Notes under the pieces: model-generated | Told to the model about the DNA's origin: nothing | Database searches by the model: none | The model's input: the letters and a program-made list of their open reading frames with translations, nothing else | Source: an uncultured Bacteroidia bacterium | Lineage (GTDB): Bacteria; Bacteroidota; Bacteroidia; Bacteroidales; CAJPTX01 | Assembly: GCA_947252645.1 (NCBI GenBank) | Contig: CAMXWF010000009.1 | Coordinates: 1-64,000, forward strand | Length of the DNA: 64,000 nt | Reading direction: 5' to 3' | Position numbers and translations under genes: made by a program | Shown here: piece after piece, positions 1 through 9,539 of the stretch | How the letters are laid out: each line of letters opens with the position of its first letter | Numbering within the stretch: the first letter of the stretch is position 1

Positions 1-2035
1 CGCACACCCGACCCGGCACAAACAGCACCGGCGTGGGCGGCTCCGCCACCTTCAGAGCTATGCTGCGCTTGGTTTCCGTGGCGCAGTAGCCTCGCACCGT
101 GACGTAATAGGTGATGTCATGCCGGGGACCCCGCGCAGTAGGGGCGGCGGAATGCGGGTCGTCCAAGTAGGAGGTGGGGCTCCAGCTGTATTGCCCGTGG
201 GTGCTGTTTGTCTGTAGCTTAGCGTCCGTTCCTAGGCACACGGCCGTTACGCCGCCCTGGTTGGTGGAGATCGGCTTGCCCTGATCGTCGGTGAGTTCTA
301 GCTGTACCTGCGCAGATATCTTGTTGTAGTCAGAGAAATAGCCGTAGTCGGCCGAGATCTTTCCGTTCAGCATGGCCAGCTGGAACACGTTTTCGCTGTT
401 TACCAGGCGGTACGCCACGCCAGTTTGAATGTTGTTGGCTTGGAACTGATAGAACTTCCAGCTGGACATGGGGGTCCCGTTGGAGTGGCGGAACGCGTGC
501 CAGTTGTTTGGATCGTTGATTTGGTTTTGAATGGCCATTTCTCCACTTGAGGTCACATTCTGGAATGCGCCACCGACCTGTTTCTGTAGGACGAATTTTC
601 CGATGGCCGATGGGCTATCAGCCCAGGCCACCAGCTTGAGGTAGAAGTCGGCACTGAGGGTTCTGCTAAAGGCCACAGCGGTTGATCCTGTGCACTCCTC
701 CTTGCTGTTCGAGGGCAGGGTGGGCAGTACGGCATCGCCCTTTTCGTTGCCGAGACCCGACAAGTGGTACACGTAGACGGGCTTAGAGGCTAGCACAGTG
801 TAGTCGTTATTGCTGTTTGGTAATTGCAACGCCACCTGTTCCCCCTTGGAGAGGGTTTTCGTGTAGGAGAGCTGGGGTACTTTTACTTCATTGGCCTCTT
901 CCGTGGAGAGGATATAGATGTACTCATCTTCAAGGGTGTTTGGCCCTGCCACCACTGCGTAGTTTGTTCCCACCAGGTTGACAGGTACGAGCTGATCGAC
1001 CACCATATCCACGGCCCCCCCCACCTTGAGATTGTCGGCGCGGGTGGTCACGGCCACGGGGCCACCGCTCAGCACCTCGATTTCTGTGCCCTCCAGCATG
1101 GCGCTTCCGCTTGTGGAGGTTTGGTATTTTATGGAGAGAGCAGCCCGCTCCTTCTCGAAGGGGGTGAGGATGGAGGTCTGCCCGCGATTGAGCCAGATGT
1201 GGTAGACTTTTTCCCCGCACATGCTCCCAATGTCACGGCTCAAGTTGGAGAAATTCCCGCCTGCATTGGAGGAGGCACTCCATAGGGCTTGCGGCAGTCC
1301 GCCGTGCGTGGGCACGGTGATTTTCAGGTGCGTGTTGTCTTGGGTAGCAACGATGTTGATGGAGGGGTAGGGTACGTAGGTTCTGGGGAGATACTGCGTG
1401 ATGTTGGCTTCCGTCTGCATGGGGACAAAGAAGTGCGTTCCCAGTGCGTTTGGCCCCTTGAGGGGGATGACCTCGATGTTGACCTCGTTCCCATCGCCCC
1501 CGTACTCAATGTAGGCGTTGACGTTGACGGGAGCTTTCGTGATGGGGTTAACCGCCTTGAGGTACACACCTTTGTTCGATCGGTTGAGGAATGGCTGGGG
1601 GCCGTCCATGTTGCTCTGTGTCCATGCGAGTACATTCTCTATGTACAAGTCTTGGTCATTAGCGGAAACCGTGGAGTAGTCAATGCCGCCGATTACATCG
1701 TGGAAGAACATGGAGTTTGCGCTGCCGACCCCCGTGGCGAGGTCGATGGTGCCTCGGGTGCCAGCTTGTATGACCTTGGTCAGACTTTCATAGCGGGCGC
1801 GGGCATTGGGGTTTGTCACAGCCGGTAGGGTGATGTGAATTTCCGCCGCTTCGGTCAGCGCGGTCACGTGCAGTTTGCAGGTGATCTTAGAGTGCATGCG
1901 GTTGGCTTCTGGCACGTCGAACCAGAACTCGCTGCCCGTCTGGGCGCTTGCTGCGCTCGCTGCTAGGGTCAACAGCAAACCTGCTGACAGCGCAAACCAC
2001 CAGCAGCAGTGCTTGCTTTTTCTTGGCTTATGCAT
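1..2035 (-). CDS. Large secreted surface protein, IgGFc-binding-like N-terminus (partial, C-terminus off window)
   Basis: The minus-strand frame is open from an ATG at 2035 to the window edge (about 678 residues). The ATG sits behind a good Shine-Dalgarno (GGAGG about 8 nt upstream). Residues 1-33 form a signal peptide (basic start, LLLTLAASAASA core). The mature protein begins TGSEFWFDVPEAN, the kind of opening seen in Bacteroidota proteins with an IgGFc-binding-protein N-terminal domain (family knowledge). Beta-strand-rich sequence follows, including VAVTTRADNL and YVYHLSGLGNEKGDAVLP, then a PKD/Ig-like stretch near the edge (CLGTDAKLQTN, YYVTVRGYCATE). Such proteins often end in a T9SS or gliding-type sorting domain, which cannot be checked here. 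It probably acts as a cell-surface adhesin. It is divergent from yraN. Confidence 0.85.
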   Translation of the reverse strand, partial: MHKPRKSKHCCWWFALSAGLLLTLAASAASAQTGSEFWFDVPEANRMHSKITCKLHVTALTEAAEIHITLPAVTNPNARARYESLTKVIQAGTRGTIDLATGVGSANSMFFHDVIGGIDYSTVSANDQDLYIENVLAWTQSNMDGPQPFLNRSNKGVYLKAVNPITKAPVNVNAYIEYGGDGNEVNIEVIPLKGPNALGTHFFVPMQTEANITQYLPRTYVPYPSINIVATQDNTHLKITVPTHGGLPQALWSASSNAGGNFSNLSRDIGSMCGEKVYHIWLNRGQTSILTPFEKERAALSIKYQTSTSGSAMLEGTEIEVLSGGPVAVTTRADNLKVGGAVDMVVDQLVPVNLVGTNYAVVAGPNTLEDEYIYILSTEEANEVKVPQLSYTKTLSKGEQVALQLPNSNNDYTVLASKPVYVYHLSGLGNEKGDAVLPTLPSNSKEECTGSTAVAFSRTLSADFYLKLVAWADSPSAIGKFVLQKQVGGAFQNVTSSGEMAIQNQINDPNNWHAFRHSNGTPMSSWKFYQFQANNIQTGVAYRLVNSENVFQLAMLNGKISADYGYFSDYNKISAQVQLELTDDQGKPISTNQGGVTAVCLGTDAKLQTNSTHGQYSWSPTSYLDDPHSAAPTARGPRHDITYYVTVRGYCATETKRSIALKVAEPPTPVLFVPGRVC

Positions 2036-2148
2036 AGTATGACCTCCGCGTATTTCCAATTTGATTCTAGCCTTTGGGGCGCATGTGGGAAGGATTTTAG
2101 CGAATCCCCTGGTTGCCTCTGCCCCCCGTTGTTGTGAGGGAAACTGTG

Positions 2149-2156
2149 TACCTTTG
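2149..2156 (+). promoter_or_regulatory. Bacteroidota -7 box for yraN-MFS
   Basis: TACCTTTG matches the Bacteroidota consensus TAnnTTTG. A TTG lies 17 bp upstream (2129-2131). The box implies transcription starting near 2163, which supports ATG 2181 rather than an upstream start for yraN. Confidence 0.6.
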
Positions 2157-2180
2157 CCGTGTTGTGAACGGCAGGACTTC

Positions 2181-2561
2181 ATGGTGGGTGGCGGGCGTTT
2201 GGATTCGAAGCGGCAGAAGGGCACTTGGGGGGAGGAGATTACCTGCGACTACCTTTGTCGTCTTGGTTTTCGGATCATCGCCCGCAACTGGCGCTATGGG
2301 CACGCCGAGCTGGACATCATTGCGCTCCATGGTGAGCGGGTGCATGTGGTGGAGGTCAAGACCCGCCGCGAGGGGCAGGTAGGCTACCCCTCGGAGCTCA
2401 TCCGCCCCGCGCAGCAGGAGGCCATTCTGCGGGCCGCCGATGCCTATGCACATTTCAACCACTGGGTAAAATCCATGCAGATAGACCTCATCCTCATCAC
2501 GCTACAGTCCGACAGCTATACTATCACTCCCTTTCCCCACGCCATTCTTCCTTCTTTCTGA
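2181..2561 (+). CDS. yraN: YraN/UPF0102 family nuclease-like protein
   Basis: This 126-residue protein has the usual length of the YraN (UPF0102) family, predicted to adopt a PD-(D/E)XK nuclease-like fold. The family signature is visible: GTWGEEITCDYL near the N-terminus, then AELDIIALHG and VVEVKTRREG, supplying the D...E-x-K residues. The open frame extends upstream, but that segment crosses the promoter box at 2149, so ATG 2181 is preferred. The MFS gene begins 5 bp after the stop, suggesting co-transcription. The exact cellular role of YraN is not settled in the family. Confidence 0.85.
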   Translation: MVGGGRLDSKRQKGTWGEEITCDYLCRLGFRIIARNWRYGHAELDIIALHGERVHVVEVKTRREGQVGYPSELIRPAQQEAILRAADAYAHFNHWVKSMQIDLILITLQSDSYTITPFPHAILPSF

Positions 2562-2566
2562 ATTCT

Positions 2567-3784
2567 ATGCAAGGTAGCATTTTTTCGGAGAAGCATCGCA
2601 CGTTCCGAATTCGTTTTTGCATTCTCCTTTCGGGTCTAGCCCTATTTGCGCAGCTTTACCTTTTCCAGCCGTTACTGGCAGAGCTCCAGGTGTTTTTTTC
2701 TGTGCCCGCGCGTGAGACCTCTTTGGCGGTTTCCTGCGCCACCTTGGGCATGGCGGCGGGTCTTCTTTTCTTTCTATTCGTGGCCGATATGCTCGATCGG
2801 CGTCGCCTCATGGCCATCTCACTACTCGTGGCAGCTATTTTGACCTTGGTCACTTCTTGGGCATCTTCCTTTCCCCTGTTGCTCTTGCTCACCACGCTCA
2901 AGGGCTTTGTGCTCTCTGGTGTTTCTGCCGTGGCTCTTTCCTATCTCAATGAGGAGCTGGATCCTTCCACTATTGGCTTTTCTATTAGTCTTTACCTGAG
3001 TGGCAATACTGTGGGCGGTATGTACGGTCGCGTGCTGGCGGGGCTAGTGGCCAGTAGCTACTCCTGGCGAGTGGCCACGCTGACCATTGCCATTAGTAGC
3101 TTGGTATGCGCTGTGGCCTTCATCATCTGGTTCCCCAAGTCGAGGCATTTTGTGCCCACCAATCTTCCCATCCGTATCCGTCTAGCGCGCATGGGTATTT
3201 TTCTCTCGCACCCGTTTTTCTTGGCTCTTTTCTTGGTGGCTAGTATTATCATGGGGTGCTTCATTGCCATTTACAACTACGTTTCCTTCGTATTGACGGC
3301 GCCCCCCTATGGGCTTCCGAGACCGCTGGTGGCAGCTATTTTCGTGCTCTACCTCATGGGCATCGTGGGGTCTATCTGGTTTGGTAAGCTTTCCGACCGG
3401 CACCGTCCGCAGCGGCTCCTGGTGTGCGCCCTGCTGGTTCTCATTGGGGGCATGCTGCTCATGGCTATCCCCACGCTTGTCACTATTATCTTAGGGCTGA
3501 TGGCCGTTACTTTTGCTTTTGGGGCGGGGCACACCTTGGCCAGTCGTCTAGTGTCGACCCATGCTGCGCAGGGTAAGAGCAGTGCCACTTGCCTCTACTG
3601 GCTCTTCTACTACCTTGGCTCGAGCCTGGCGGGCTACCTGTTGGGCTACCTTTTCTTCGCTTGGGGGTGGGAGGTGCTGTTGGCCTCGACCGTTGCCCTT
3701 GGGCTCATAGCGCTGCTGTTAGCTAAAGTTTTCCTGACGTCTTGGCGTGAACCTGACGCCTCTTTTAGGTTGCCAGGGCCTTAG
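2567..3784 (+). CDS. MFS transporter (YnfM/AraJ-like)
   Basis: This 405-residue integral membrane protein has about twelve hydrophobic segments. It carries the major-facilitator loop motif between segments 2 and 3 (FLFVADMLDRRRLM) and a matching loop in the second half (FGKLSDRHRPQRLL). The proline-poor first segment (LALFAQLYLFQPLL) resembles the YnfM/CynX-type exporters, so proton-coupled export of a small molecule is the likely role. The substrate cannot be inferred. It starts 5 bp downstream of yraN and has no promoter box of its own. Confidence 0.85.
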   Translation: MQGSIFSEKHRTFRIRFCILLSGLALFAQLYLFQPLLAELQVFFSVPARETSLAVSCATLGMAAGLLFFLFVADMLDRRRLMAISLLVAAILTLVTSWASSFPLLLLLTTLKGFVLSGVSAVALSYLNEELDPSTIGFSISLYLSGNTVGGMYGRVLAGLVASSYSWRVATLTIAISSLVCAVAFIIWFPKSRHFVPTNLPIRIRLARMGIFLSHPFFLALFLVASIIMGCFIAIYNYVSFVLTAPPYGLPRPLVAAIFVLYLMGIVGSIWFGKLSDRHRPQRLLVCALLVLIGGMLLMAIPTLVTIILGLMAVTFAFGAGHTLASRLVSTHAAQGKSSATCLYWLFYYLGSSLAGYLLGYLFFAWGWEVLLASTVALGLIALLLAKVFLTSWREPDASFRLPGP

Positions 3785-3817
3785 CGTGGGGTGGTTGGCG
3801 ACTCAATGGATATTGTG

Positions 3818-3825
3818 TATATTTG
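3818..3825 (+). promoter_or_regulatory. Bacteroidota -7 box for M3 peptidase gene
   Basis: TATATTTG matches TAnnTTTG. A potential TTG start codon at 3823 lies inside this box, so translation more likely begins at ATG 3859. Confidence 0.6.
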
Positions 3826-3858
3826 CCACTGCTTGTTCTAGCTAGAAAACCAGTGACT

Positions 3859-5985
3859 ATGCGCATGCGATACGTTCCAATTCTTCTAATTCCGTTGCTA
3901 TTCATGGTGGCAAGCTGTGGCCGGATGGGCGAGTCTGGCAGGGTTAATCCGTTACTCACCAAGTACGATACGCCGTTTAACGTGCCTCCTTTTGGGGCGA
4001 TCCAGCTGGGTGACTATGAGCCGGCCCTCAAGGCCACCATGGCCATGCAGGACAGCGTGATTTCGGCTTTGGTGAACAATCCGGAGCCTGCTACCTTTGA
4101 GAACACGATTCTGGCACTGGAGTATAGTGGGGAGGAGCTGGAGCGAGTGGAGGCCATTTTCTACAACTTGCTTTCTGCGGAGGCCAGCCCAGAGATGCAG
4201 ACTTTGGCCCAGACGATCGATCCCCTACTCACGGCCCACAGTGATGATATTTTTCTCAACGACAAGCTTTTCCAGCGCGTTAAGGGGGTCTACGAGGCTC
4301 GAGCGACTTTGGGCCTTGGCGAGGAGCAACTCCGCTTGGTGGAGAAGACTTACAAGCAGTTCGCACGCCATGGGGCCAACCTCGATAGTGCCAGCAAGGT
4401 GCGGCTCAAGGCTATCAACACGGAGCTTTCGCAGCTTGGTCTAACTTTTGGGCAGCGAGTGCTGGCAGAGACGAACGCCATGTGGCTTGACATCACCGAC
4501 TCCTCAAAGCTGGCCGGTGTGCCGGAGTCTGTGGTGGCAGAGGCTGCTGCTACCGCCCAGCGGGCTGGCGTGCCTGGGTGGCGCTTTACCCCGCAGAAGC
4601 CTAGCTGGATTCCTTTCCTCACCTACAGCCCCGACTCTGCGCTGCGTGCTGAGCTCTACAAGACCTACACCACCCGCGCCGACCGTGGCAATGAGAATGA
4701 CAACAAGGAGGTGGTGCGCAAGATTGTCAACCTCCGTTTGGAGAAGGCTAAGCTTCTTGGCTTCCCGACCTATGCTGACTATATCCTCGATGACCATATG
4801 GCCAAGACTGCGGGGGCCGTGGATAGCATGCTGGCGCAGCTCTGGCCTCCTGCGCTCAAGAAGGCCAAGGAGGAGCTGAAGGCTATGCAAGTGCTTGCCC
4901 AGGCGGAGGGTAAACGTGGGAGCTTGGCGCCCTCGGATTGGTGGTATTACGCTGAGAAGGTGCGCCAGCGCGACTATAGTCTCGATGAGGAGATGCTCCG
5001 CCCCTACCTCTCGATTGACAATGCGCGACGCGGAATCTTCTTGCTGGCCGAGAAGCTTTACGGGCTGACCTTCAAGAGGCTCGATTCCATACCCGTTTAC
5101 CATCCCGATGTGGAGGCCTATGAGGTTTTTGAGGCTGATGGCAGCCATTTGGCGGTTATTTATTTTGACTTTTATCCCCGTCCAGGGAAGGGCGCCGGGG
5201 CTTGGTGTACCTCCTTTGCGTCGCAGCACAAGACCCTGGAGGGGAAGAATGTGGATCCCATCATCTCGATTGTTTGCAACTTCACGCCGCCCTCCGCGGA
5301 TGCGCCTGCGCTGCTCAATCTGGACGAGTTTACCACGCTCTTCCACGAGTTTGGCCATGCGCTCCATGCGTTCTTCTCAGAGATCACCTACCCGAGCTTG
5401 GGCGACACGCCCCCGGATTTCGTGGAGATGCCTTCGCAGCTCAATGAGCACTGGGCGCTCTATCCGCCTTTTCTCAAGCAGATAGCTGTGCACTACAAGA
5501 CGGGCGATCCCATGCCAGATTCTCTGATCGAGAAGATGGAGCGGAGTCGTTTTTTCAATGGTGGCTTTGTCAAGACTGAGCTTTTCGCTGCTTCCATCCT
5601 CGACATGGATTACCACAGCATCACAGCACCGCTCACGGAGGATATTGATGTTTACGAGAAGGCCCGGATGGAAGCCATTGGGCTGATACCGGAGATACTA
5701 CCTCGCTACCGGAGTACCTACTTTTCCCACATTTTCGATGGGGGCTATGCCAGCGGGTACTACGGATACACGTGGTCAGCCATGCTAGATTGCGATGTGT
5801 GGGAGGCCTTCACGGAGACTGGTGAGCCGCTCAACCGGGAGGTGGCCACTAGGCTTCGCAACACGGTTTTGAAGTATCAGGGGTCACGCGATGGAGCGCA
5901 GCTCTTCCGTGACTTCCGGGGGCGCGGCCCGGCGATAGGGGCTTTTCTGCGTGAGAATGGCCTTGCGGAGTCTGCCGCAAAATAG
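3859..5985 (+). CDS. dcp: M3 family zinc oligopeptidase / dipeptidyl carboxypeptidase lipoprotein
   Basis: This 708-residue protein is an M3 (thimet/Dcp) metallopeptidase. The zinc site HEFGH is at residues 496-500, followed by the conserved downstream block where the third ligand lies (FVEMPSQLNEHW). Typical M3 features include FENTILALEYSG near the N-terminus and the C-terminal YYGYTWSAMLDCDVWEAF. Residues 1-24 form a lipoprotein signal with lipobox VASC, so the enzyme is probably anchored in the envelope and trims short peptides, in keeping with a peptide-using Bacteroidales. ATG 3859 (or 3865) is chosen because the upstream TTG lies inside the promoter box. The gene stands alone. The Dcp name is by family resemblance; an oligopeptidase A-like specificity is possible. 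Confidence 0.9.
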   Translation: MRMRYVPILLIPLLFMVASCGRMGESGRVNPLLTKYDTPFNVPPFGAIQLGDYEPALKATMAMQDSVISALVNNPEPATFENTILALEYSGEELERVEAIFYNLLSAEASPEMQTLAQTIDPLLTAHSDDIFLNDKLFQRVKGVYEARATLGLGEEQLRLVEKTYKQFARHGANLDSASKVRLKAINTELSQLGLTFGQRVLAETNAMWLDITDSSKLAGVPESVVAEAAATAQRAGVPGWRFTPQKPSWIPFLTYSPDSALRAELYKTYTTRADRGNENDNKEVVRKIVNLRLEKAKLLGFPTYADYILDDHMAKTAGAVDSMLAQLWPPALKKAKEELKAMQVLAQAEGKRGSLAPSDWWYYAEKVRQRDYSLDEEMLRPYLSIDNARRGIFLLAEKLYGLTFKRLDSIPVYHPDVEAYEVFEADGSHLAVIYFDFYPRPGKGAGAWCTSFASQHKTLEGKNVDPIISIVCNFTPPSADAPALLNLDEFTTLFHEFGHALHAFFSEITYPSLGDTPPDFVEMPSQLNEHWALYPPFLKQIAVHYKTGDPMPDSLIEKMERSRFFNGGFVKTELFAASILDMDYHSITAPLTEDIDVYEKARMEAIGLIPEILPRYRSTYFSHIFDGGYASGYYGYTWSAMLDCDVWEAFTETGEPLNREVATRLRNTVLKYQGSRDGAQLFRDFRGRGPAIGAFLRENGLAESAAK

Positions 5986-6128
5986 CGTGGGTGGTCGCTA
6001 TTCTCTAGAGTTTTTGCATCGGGTCTCCTGCCAATTCTCCGCACGTGGTTTCGGGGGGCAGGGGGCTGATTGTGTTTCGTGTTTTGTTTTCTAGCGTTAG
6101 GGTTCCTGGTGGGGTCATGTTGAGAGGC

Positions 6129-6136
6129 TATGTTTG
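6129..6136 (+). promoter_or_regulatory. Probable -7 box for glnS
   Basis: TATGTTTG matches TAnnTTTG and lies 49 bp before the glnS ATG. The intergenic interval 5986-6128 shows nothing else recognisable. Confidence 0.45.
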
Positions 6137-6184
6137 CCCCAGGAGTGTGTAAAATAGGGTGGGTGTCGGCAATACAGCATAATC

Positions 6185-7885
6185 ATGGTAGAGGCAAAGA
6201 GCACTGGGGAGAGTCCTGAAGGCGTTAAGCTCAATTTTCTAGAAGAGATAATAGAGCGGGACCTTGCGGCCGGCATCAATGGGGGCAAAGTGCTTACGCG
6301 CTTTCCCCCAGAGCCCAATGGTTATCTGCACATAGGGCATGCTAAGTCTATCTGCATCAACTTTGGTCTGGCCAAGAAGTACGGAGGAGAGACCAATTTA
6401 CGTTTTGATGACACCAACCCCACCAAGGAGGATGTGGAGTATGTGGAGTCGATCAAGGAGGACATCCGCTGGCTTGGCTTCCAGTGGGCTCGCGAATGCT
6501 ACGCGTCAGACTACTTCGAGCAGCTCTATGAGTGGGCCTGCCAGCTCATAAGGGCAGGTTTGGCCTATGTTGACGACCAGACTCTCGAAGAGCTGCGCGC
6601 AGGCCGTGGCACGGTGACGGTGCCGGGTAAGGAGAGTCCTTGGCGCAATAGGAGCGTGGAGGAGAATCTAGACCTTTTCCAGCGTATGCGTCGAGGGGAG
6701 TTTCCCGAGGGCAGCAGGACGCTCAGGGCAAGAATCGATATGGCTCATCCCAATATGCTCCTGCGCGACCCCATCCTCTATCGCATTATTTATGCTCACC
6801 ACCATCGGACGGGTGACAAGTGGTGCATTTATCCTATGTATGACTTTGCCCACGGGCAGTGCGATTCCATTGAGCATATTACCCACTCAATCTGCACCCT
6901 GGAGTTCGATGTCCATAGGCCCCTCTACGATTGGTTTATTGAGAAGCTAGGTATTTTCCCCTCGCATCAGTATGAGTTTGCGCGTCTCAACCTCACCTAT
7001 ACACTTATGAGTAAGCGCAGATTGCTTGAGCTGGTGCAAACGGGCGTGGTGTCGGGCTGGGACGATCCGCGCATGCCCACCATTTGCGGTCTACGTCGCC
7101 GTGGCTATACCCCGGAGGCGATTAGGAATTTTGCTGAGGCGGTGGGCGTGGCCAAACGCGATAATGTCATCGACCTTTCGCTCTTGGAGTTCTACCTGCG
7201 CGAGGATCTGAACCGGCGCGCCCTACGGAAAATGGCCGTTCTCCATCCGCTCAAGGTGGTAATAGACAATTATCCCACTGACCAGGTGGAGTGGCTGGAA
7301 GCCGTCAACAACCCAGAGGATGCTTCGGCAGGTACTAGGTCGATTCCCTTCGGGCGTATACTCTACATAGAGGCGGAGGACTTCATGCTGGAGCCGCCCA
7401 AGAAGTTTTTCCGTCTGGCCCCGGGGCGCGAGGTGCGCTTGCGCTACGGTTACTTCGTTACCTGCCAGTCGGCAGAGCTCGATGCCGAGGGACGGCCCAT
7501 TTTGCTGCACTGCACGTACGACCCTGCTTCCAAGGGAGGCAATTCTCCTGATGGGCGCAAGGTCAAGAGCACTATTCACTGGGTGGAGGCATCGCATGCT
7601 GTGGAGGTTACGGTGCGTCTCTTCGACCGTCTCTTCCGGGTTCCCGATCCCAATGCCTACCCCGAGGGGGGTAGCTGGAAGGATAATCTCAACCCTGACT
7701 CGCTCCATGAGCTTACTGCGCTAGGGGAACCAAGTTTGGCTGAGTGTAAGCCTGGCGAGAGCCTCCAGTTTGAGCGGGTGGGCTACTTCACTCCCGATAA
7801 GGATAGTACGCCCGACCACTCGGTTTTCAATCGTGCTGTCACACTCAAGGATAGCTGGGCCAAGGTCCGAGGACGGGGAGAATGA
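6185..7885 (+). CDS. glnS: Glutaminyl-tRNA synthetase
   Basis: This 566-residue class I synthetase charges tRNA-Gln. The HIGH motif is in FPPEPNGYLHIGHAKS (HIGH at 49-52) and the KMSKS equivalent is LMSKR. PPEPNG distinguishes GlnRS/GluRS-type enzymes, and the block GGETNLRFDDTNPTKED is characteristic of GlnRS. The C-terminal anticodon-binding beta-barrels are present (PFGRILYIEAEDFML, LNPDSLHELTALGEPSL). Length and domain order are normal. It is a single gene; the downstream 2.7 kb contains only remnants. Confidence 0.97.
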   Translation: MVEAKSTGESPEGVKLNFLEEIIERDLAAGINGGKVLTRFPPEPNGYLHIGHAKSICINFGLAKKYGGETNLRFDDTNPTKEDVEYVESIKEDIRWLGFQWARECYASDYFEQLYEWACQLIRAGLAYVDDQTLEELRAGRGTVTVPGKESPWRNRSVEENLDLFQRMRRGEFPEGSRTLRARIDMAHPNMLLRDPILYRIIYAHHHRTGDKWCIYPMYDFAHGQCDSIEHITHSICTLEFDVHRPLYDWFIEKLGIFPSHQYEFARLNLTYTLMSKRRLLELVQTGVVSGWDDPRMPTICGLRRRGYTPEAIRNFAEAVGVAKRDNVIDLSLLEFYLREDLNRRALRKMAVLHPLKVVIDNYPTDQVEWLEAVNNPEDASAGTRSIPFGRILYIEAEDFMLEPPKKFFRLAPGREVRLRYGYFVTCQSAELDAEGRPILLHCTYDPASKGGNSPDGRKVKSTIHWVEASHAVEVTVRLFDRLFRVPDPNAYPEGGSWKDNLNPDSLHELTALGEPSLAECKPGESLQFERVGYFTPDKDSTPDHSVFNRAVTLKDSWAKVRGRGE

Positions 7886-7974
7886 GGCCTGAAGACTTTT
7901 CCTCTGGGTGTTAGGGGAGTGTCCTGAAGCCTCTAGGAGCGGTACGTAGGGGTGCTGTGTATTACCTGGGCATA

Positions 7975-9095
7975 CTCTCAACTCCCTGCGCTGTAGGCAT
8001 GGAGTTTCGGTGGAAGTGTTTGTCCCAGAGCCTTTCGAGGTGTCTACCGAGGCGGTCGGCCATTACTGGGGTACGGCGTTTGCCTATGAGCTTGTGGACA
8101 GTAGATGGGCTGAGGACGAAGATCCCCAATGGCTTCTCCGGGGAGTACGAGCTGATAGTCTGGGGGGATTGCCTGTAGCAGTGCGCATTCCCTTTGGGGG
8201 GCTGCGTTCGGGGAGGCCTTGTGCGGGTTCATCGTGGTGTGTCTCCCCGTGTTCTGCGGTGAACCGTCTTTCCATGGTGTTCGTTACGGATTGTGGGGCT
8301 TACTCCATCCAGGGGGATCTCGGTTTGCCCTTGACTGCGCCGTCCTAGGAGATTTGCACGGGAATAGCGTCGCCGAGGCCAGTCAATTGCCGCATCAGGT
8401 TCTGGCAGATTGGCAAGGGTCTTTTGCACCGTTACAAGGCGTGGACGTCCAGAGTCCTTCTCGCCGTAGTTTTGCTAGAGGTCGGGTAGGGCTTTGTGCG
8501 CTAGGGCCTGGGCTATTCCTGGGCGGAGTGCGTTGCGCCGGAATCCGAGATGATGCGCTCGCATGCCTGGGTCACCCCGTAGTTGGCCGCATTGAGGATT
8601 CGTGGGGGCACCACCAAGTAGCCTTTATCGGCGGCCGCAGCGAAATCTTTGCGGATGATGGGTAGCACATCGTCTAAGCTAGTTGGCTCTTCGACGCTTG
8701 CTGGTCACGTTGAAGTCTTGGCAGGGACGGCCGCCGGTAACAACATTGACCTTTTCGGGGAGTACGTTTTCACCACGTTGAGCTCGCTGCACTAGCTCCA
8801 CTGAGTCGATAGGGGTACTGCTTAAGCCACGAGGAGGCTCTATAGCTGTCGAGAGCACGCTAGGCCTCTGGGAGGACATCGTTGGCCAGCACATGCTGGA
8901 AGCGGGGGGACTCTAGGCACCGCCGCACGTCAAGTCCTTTGGCGATGCTCTTCTTTTGCCCTTCTACGGCGCTGCGCAGGGCTATGAAGCCACCCAAAGG
9001 CCGATCTAGCCCCGCACCCCGGAAATAGCGACACGCACCGAAGTAGGGCTCTGGATTCCCATTGCGCTGCACCCTACGCACCGAGGTGTCACTTT
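7975..9095 (-). pseudogene. Decayed DNA (cytosine-5) methyltransferase no. 1
   Basis: Across three minus-strand frames the motifs of a full-length C5 methyltransferase appear in the correct order but are interrupted by stops and frameshifts. Near 9030 a degraded motif I reads YFRGAGLD. Near 8710-8740 the catalytic motif IV reads VTGGRPCQDFNVTSKRR. Near 8550-8600 motif VIII reads LNAANYGVTQACERII. Near 8280-8340 DGVSPTIRNEHHG is seen. Near 8135-8165 PPDYQLVLPGE is seen, and near 8045-8100 motif X reads HKLIGKRRTPVMADRLG. The total span of about 1.1 kb fits a complete gene. No single frame could make an enzyme. No endonuclease partner is recognisable nearby. It lies between glnS and a dead T9SS cargo gene. 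Confidence 0.8.
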
Positions 9096-9114
9096 GCCTT
9101 GGTGGCACCAAGGA

Positions 9115-9430
9115 GTGCTTTCCTAAAAATTATGCCCCTATCTGCATCCCTATGGGCTACGTGCCTAATGTGGTTTCCAATCTGGTACTTACGAATGAAG
9201 GTGGAGTGTTTGTGTATGAAGAGCGTACCCTGCAGGCAAGGGGGTACTGTTTGATCTAGATCTAACTACATTGAGGCCTGGGACAGCGCAGCCAGCTATT
9301 TTTGATACTGGGGATTCCCTTCTCGCCAGAATGAAGCCAGGCTTTGCGTGTGTGGGGCATTTTGCATCTAGTAGGGAGAACTTGCTCTTGGTGCAGGCTC
9401 AGGATGAGGCAACGAAAAGGGTGCGTTCTG
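9115..9430 (+). other. Unidentified coding-like fragments
   Basis: Short open stretches read in sense with the following T9SS remnant, for example NYAPICIPMGYVPNVVSNL and ARMKPGFACVGHFASS, broken by stops near 9258 and 9436. They may be more of the same dead surface protein, but no family is recognised. Confidence 0.25.
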
Positions 9431-9539
9431 TGGTGTAGACTTGCACGTAGCCTACCTTGCTGCCGTCAGGAGATTTTGCGATGCAGGCGAGTACCATGAT
9501 GGTGAGGGAGATTGGAGTGACTTCTAAGGGACTGCAAGG

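Noticed and set aside
824..1828. Two plus-strand open frames (153 and 179 codons)
   Set aside because: They are antisense to the surface-protein gene at 1-2035, which has a signal peptide, SD and family-like sequence; the plus-strand translations are not protein-like.
4504..5367. 287-codon minus-strand open frame
   Set aside because: Mirror of the M3 peptidase gene, whose zinc motif lies on the plus strand; no independent start signal.
8010..8665. Plus-strand open frames of 112 and 148 codons
   Set aside because: They lie antisense to the decayed methyltransferase, whose motif order on the minus strand explains the sequence.
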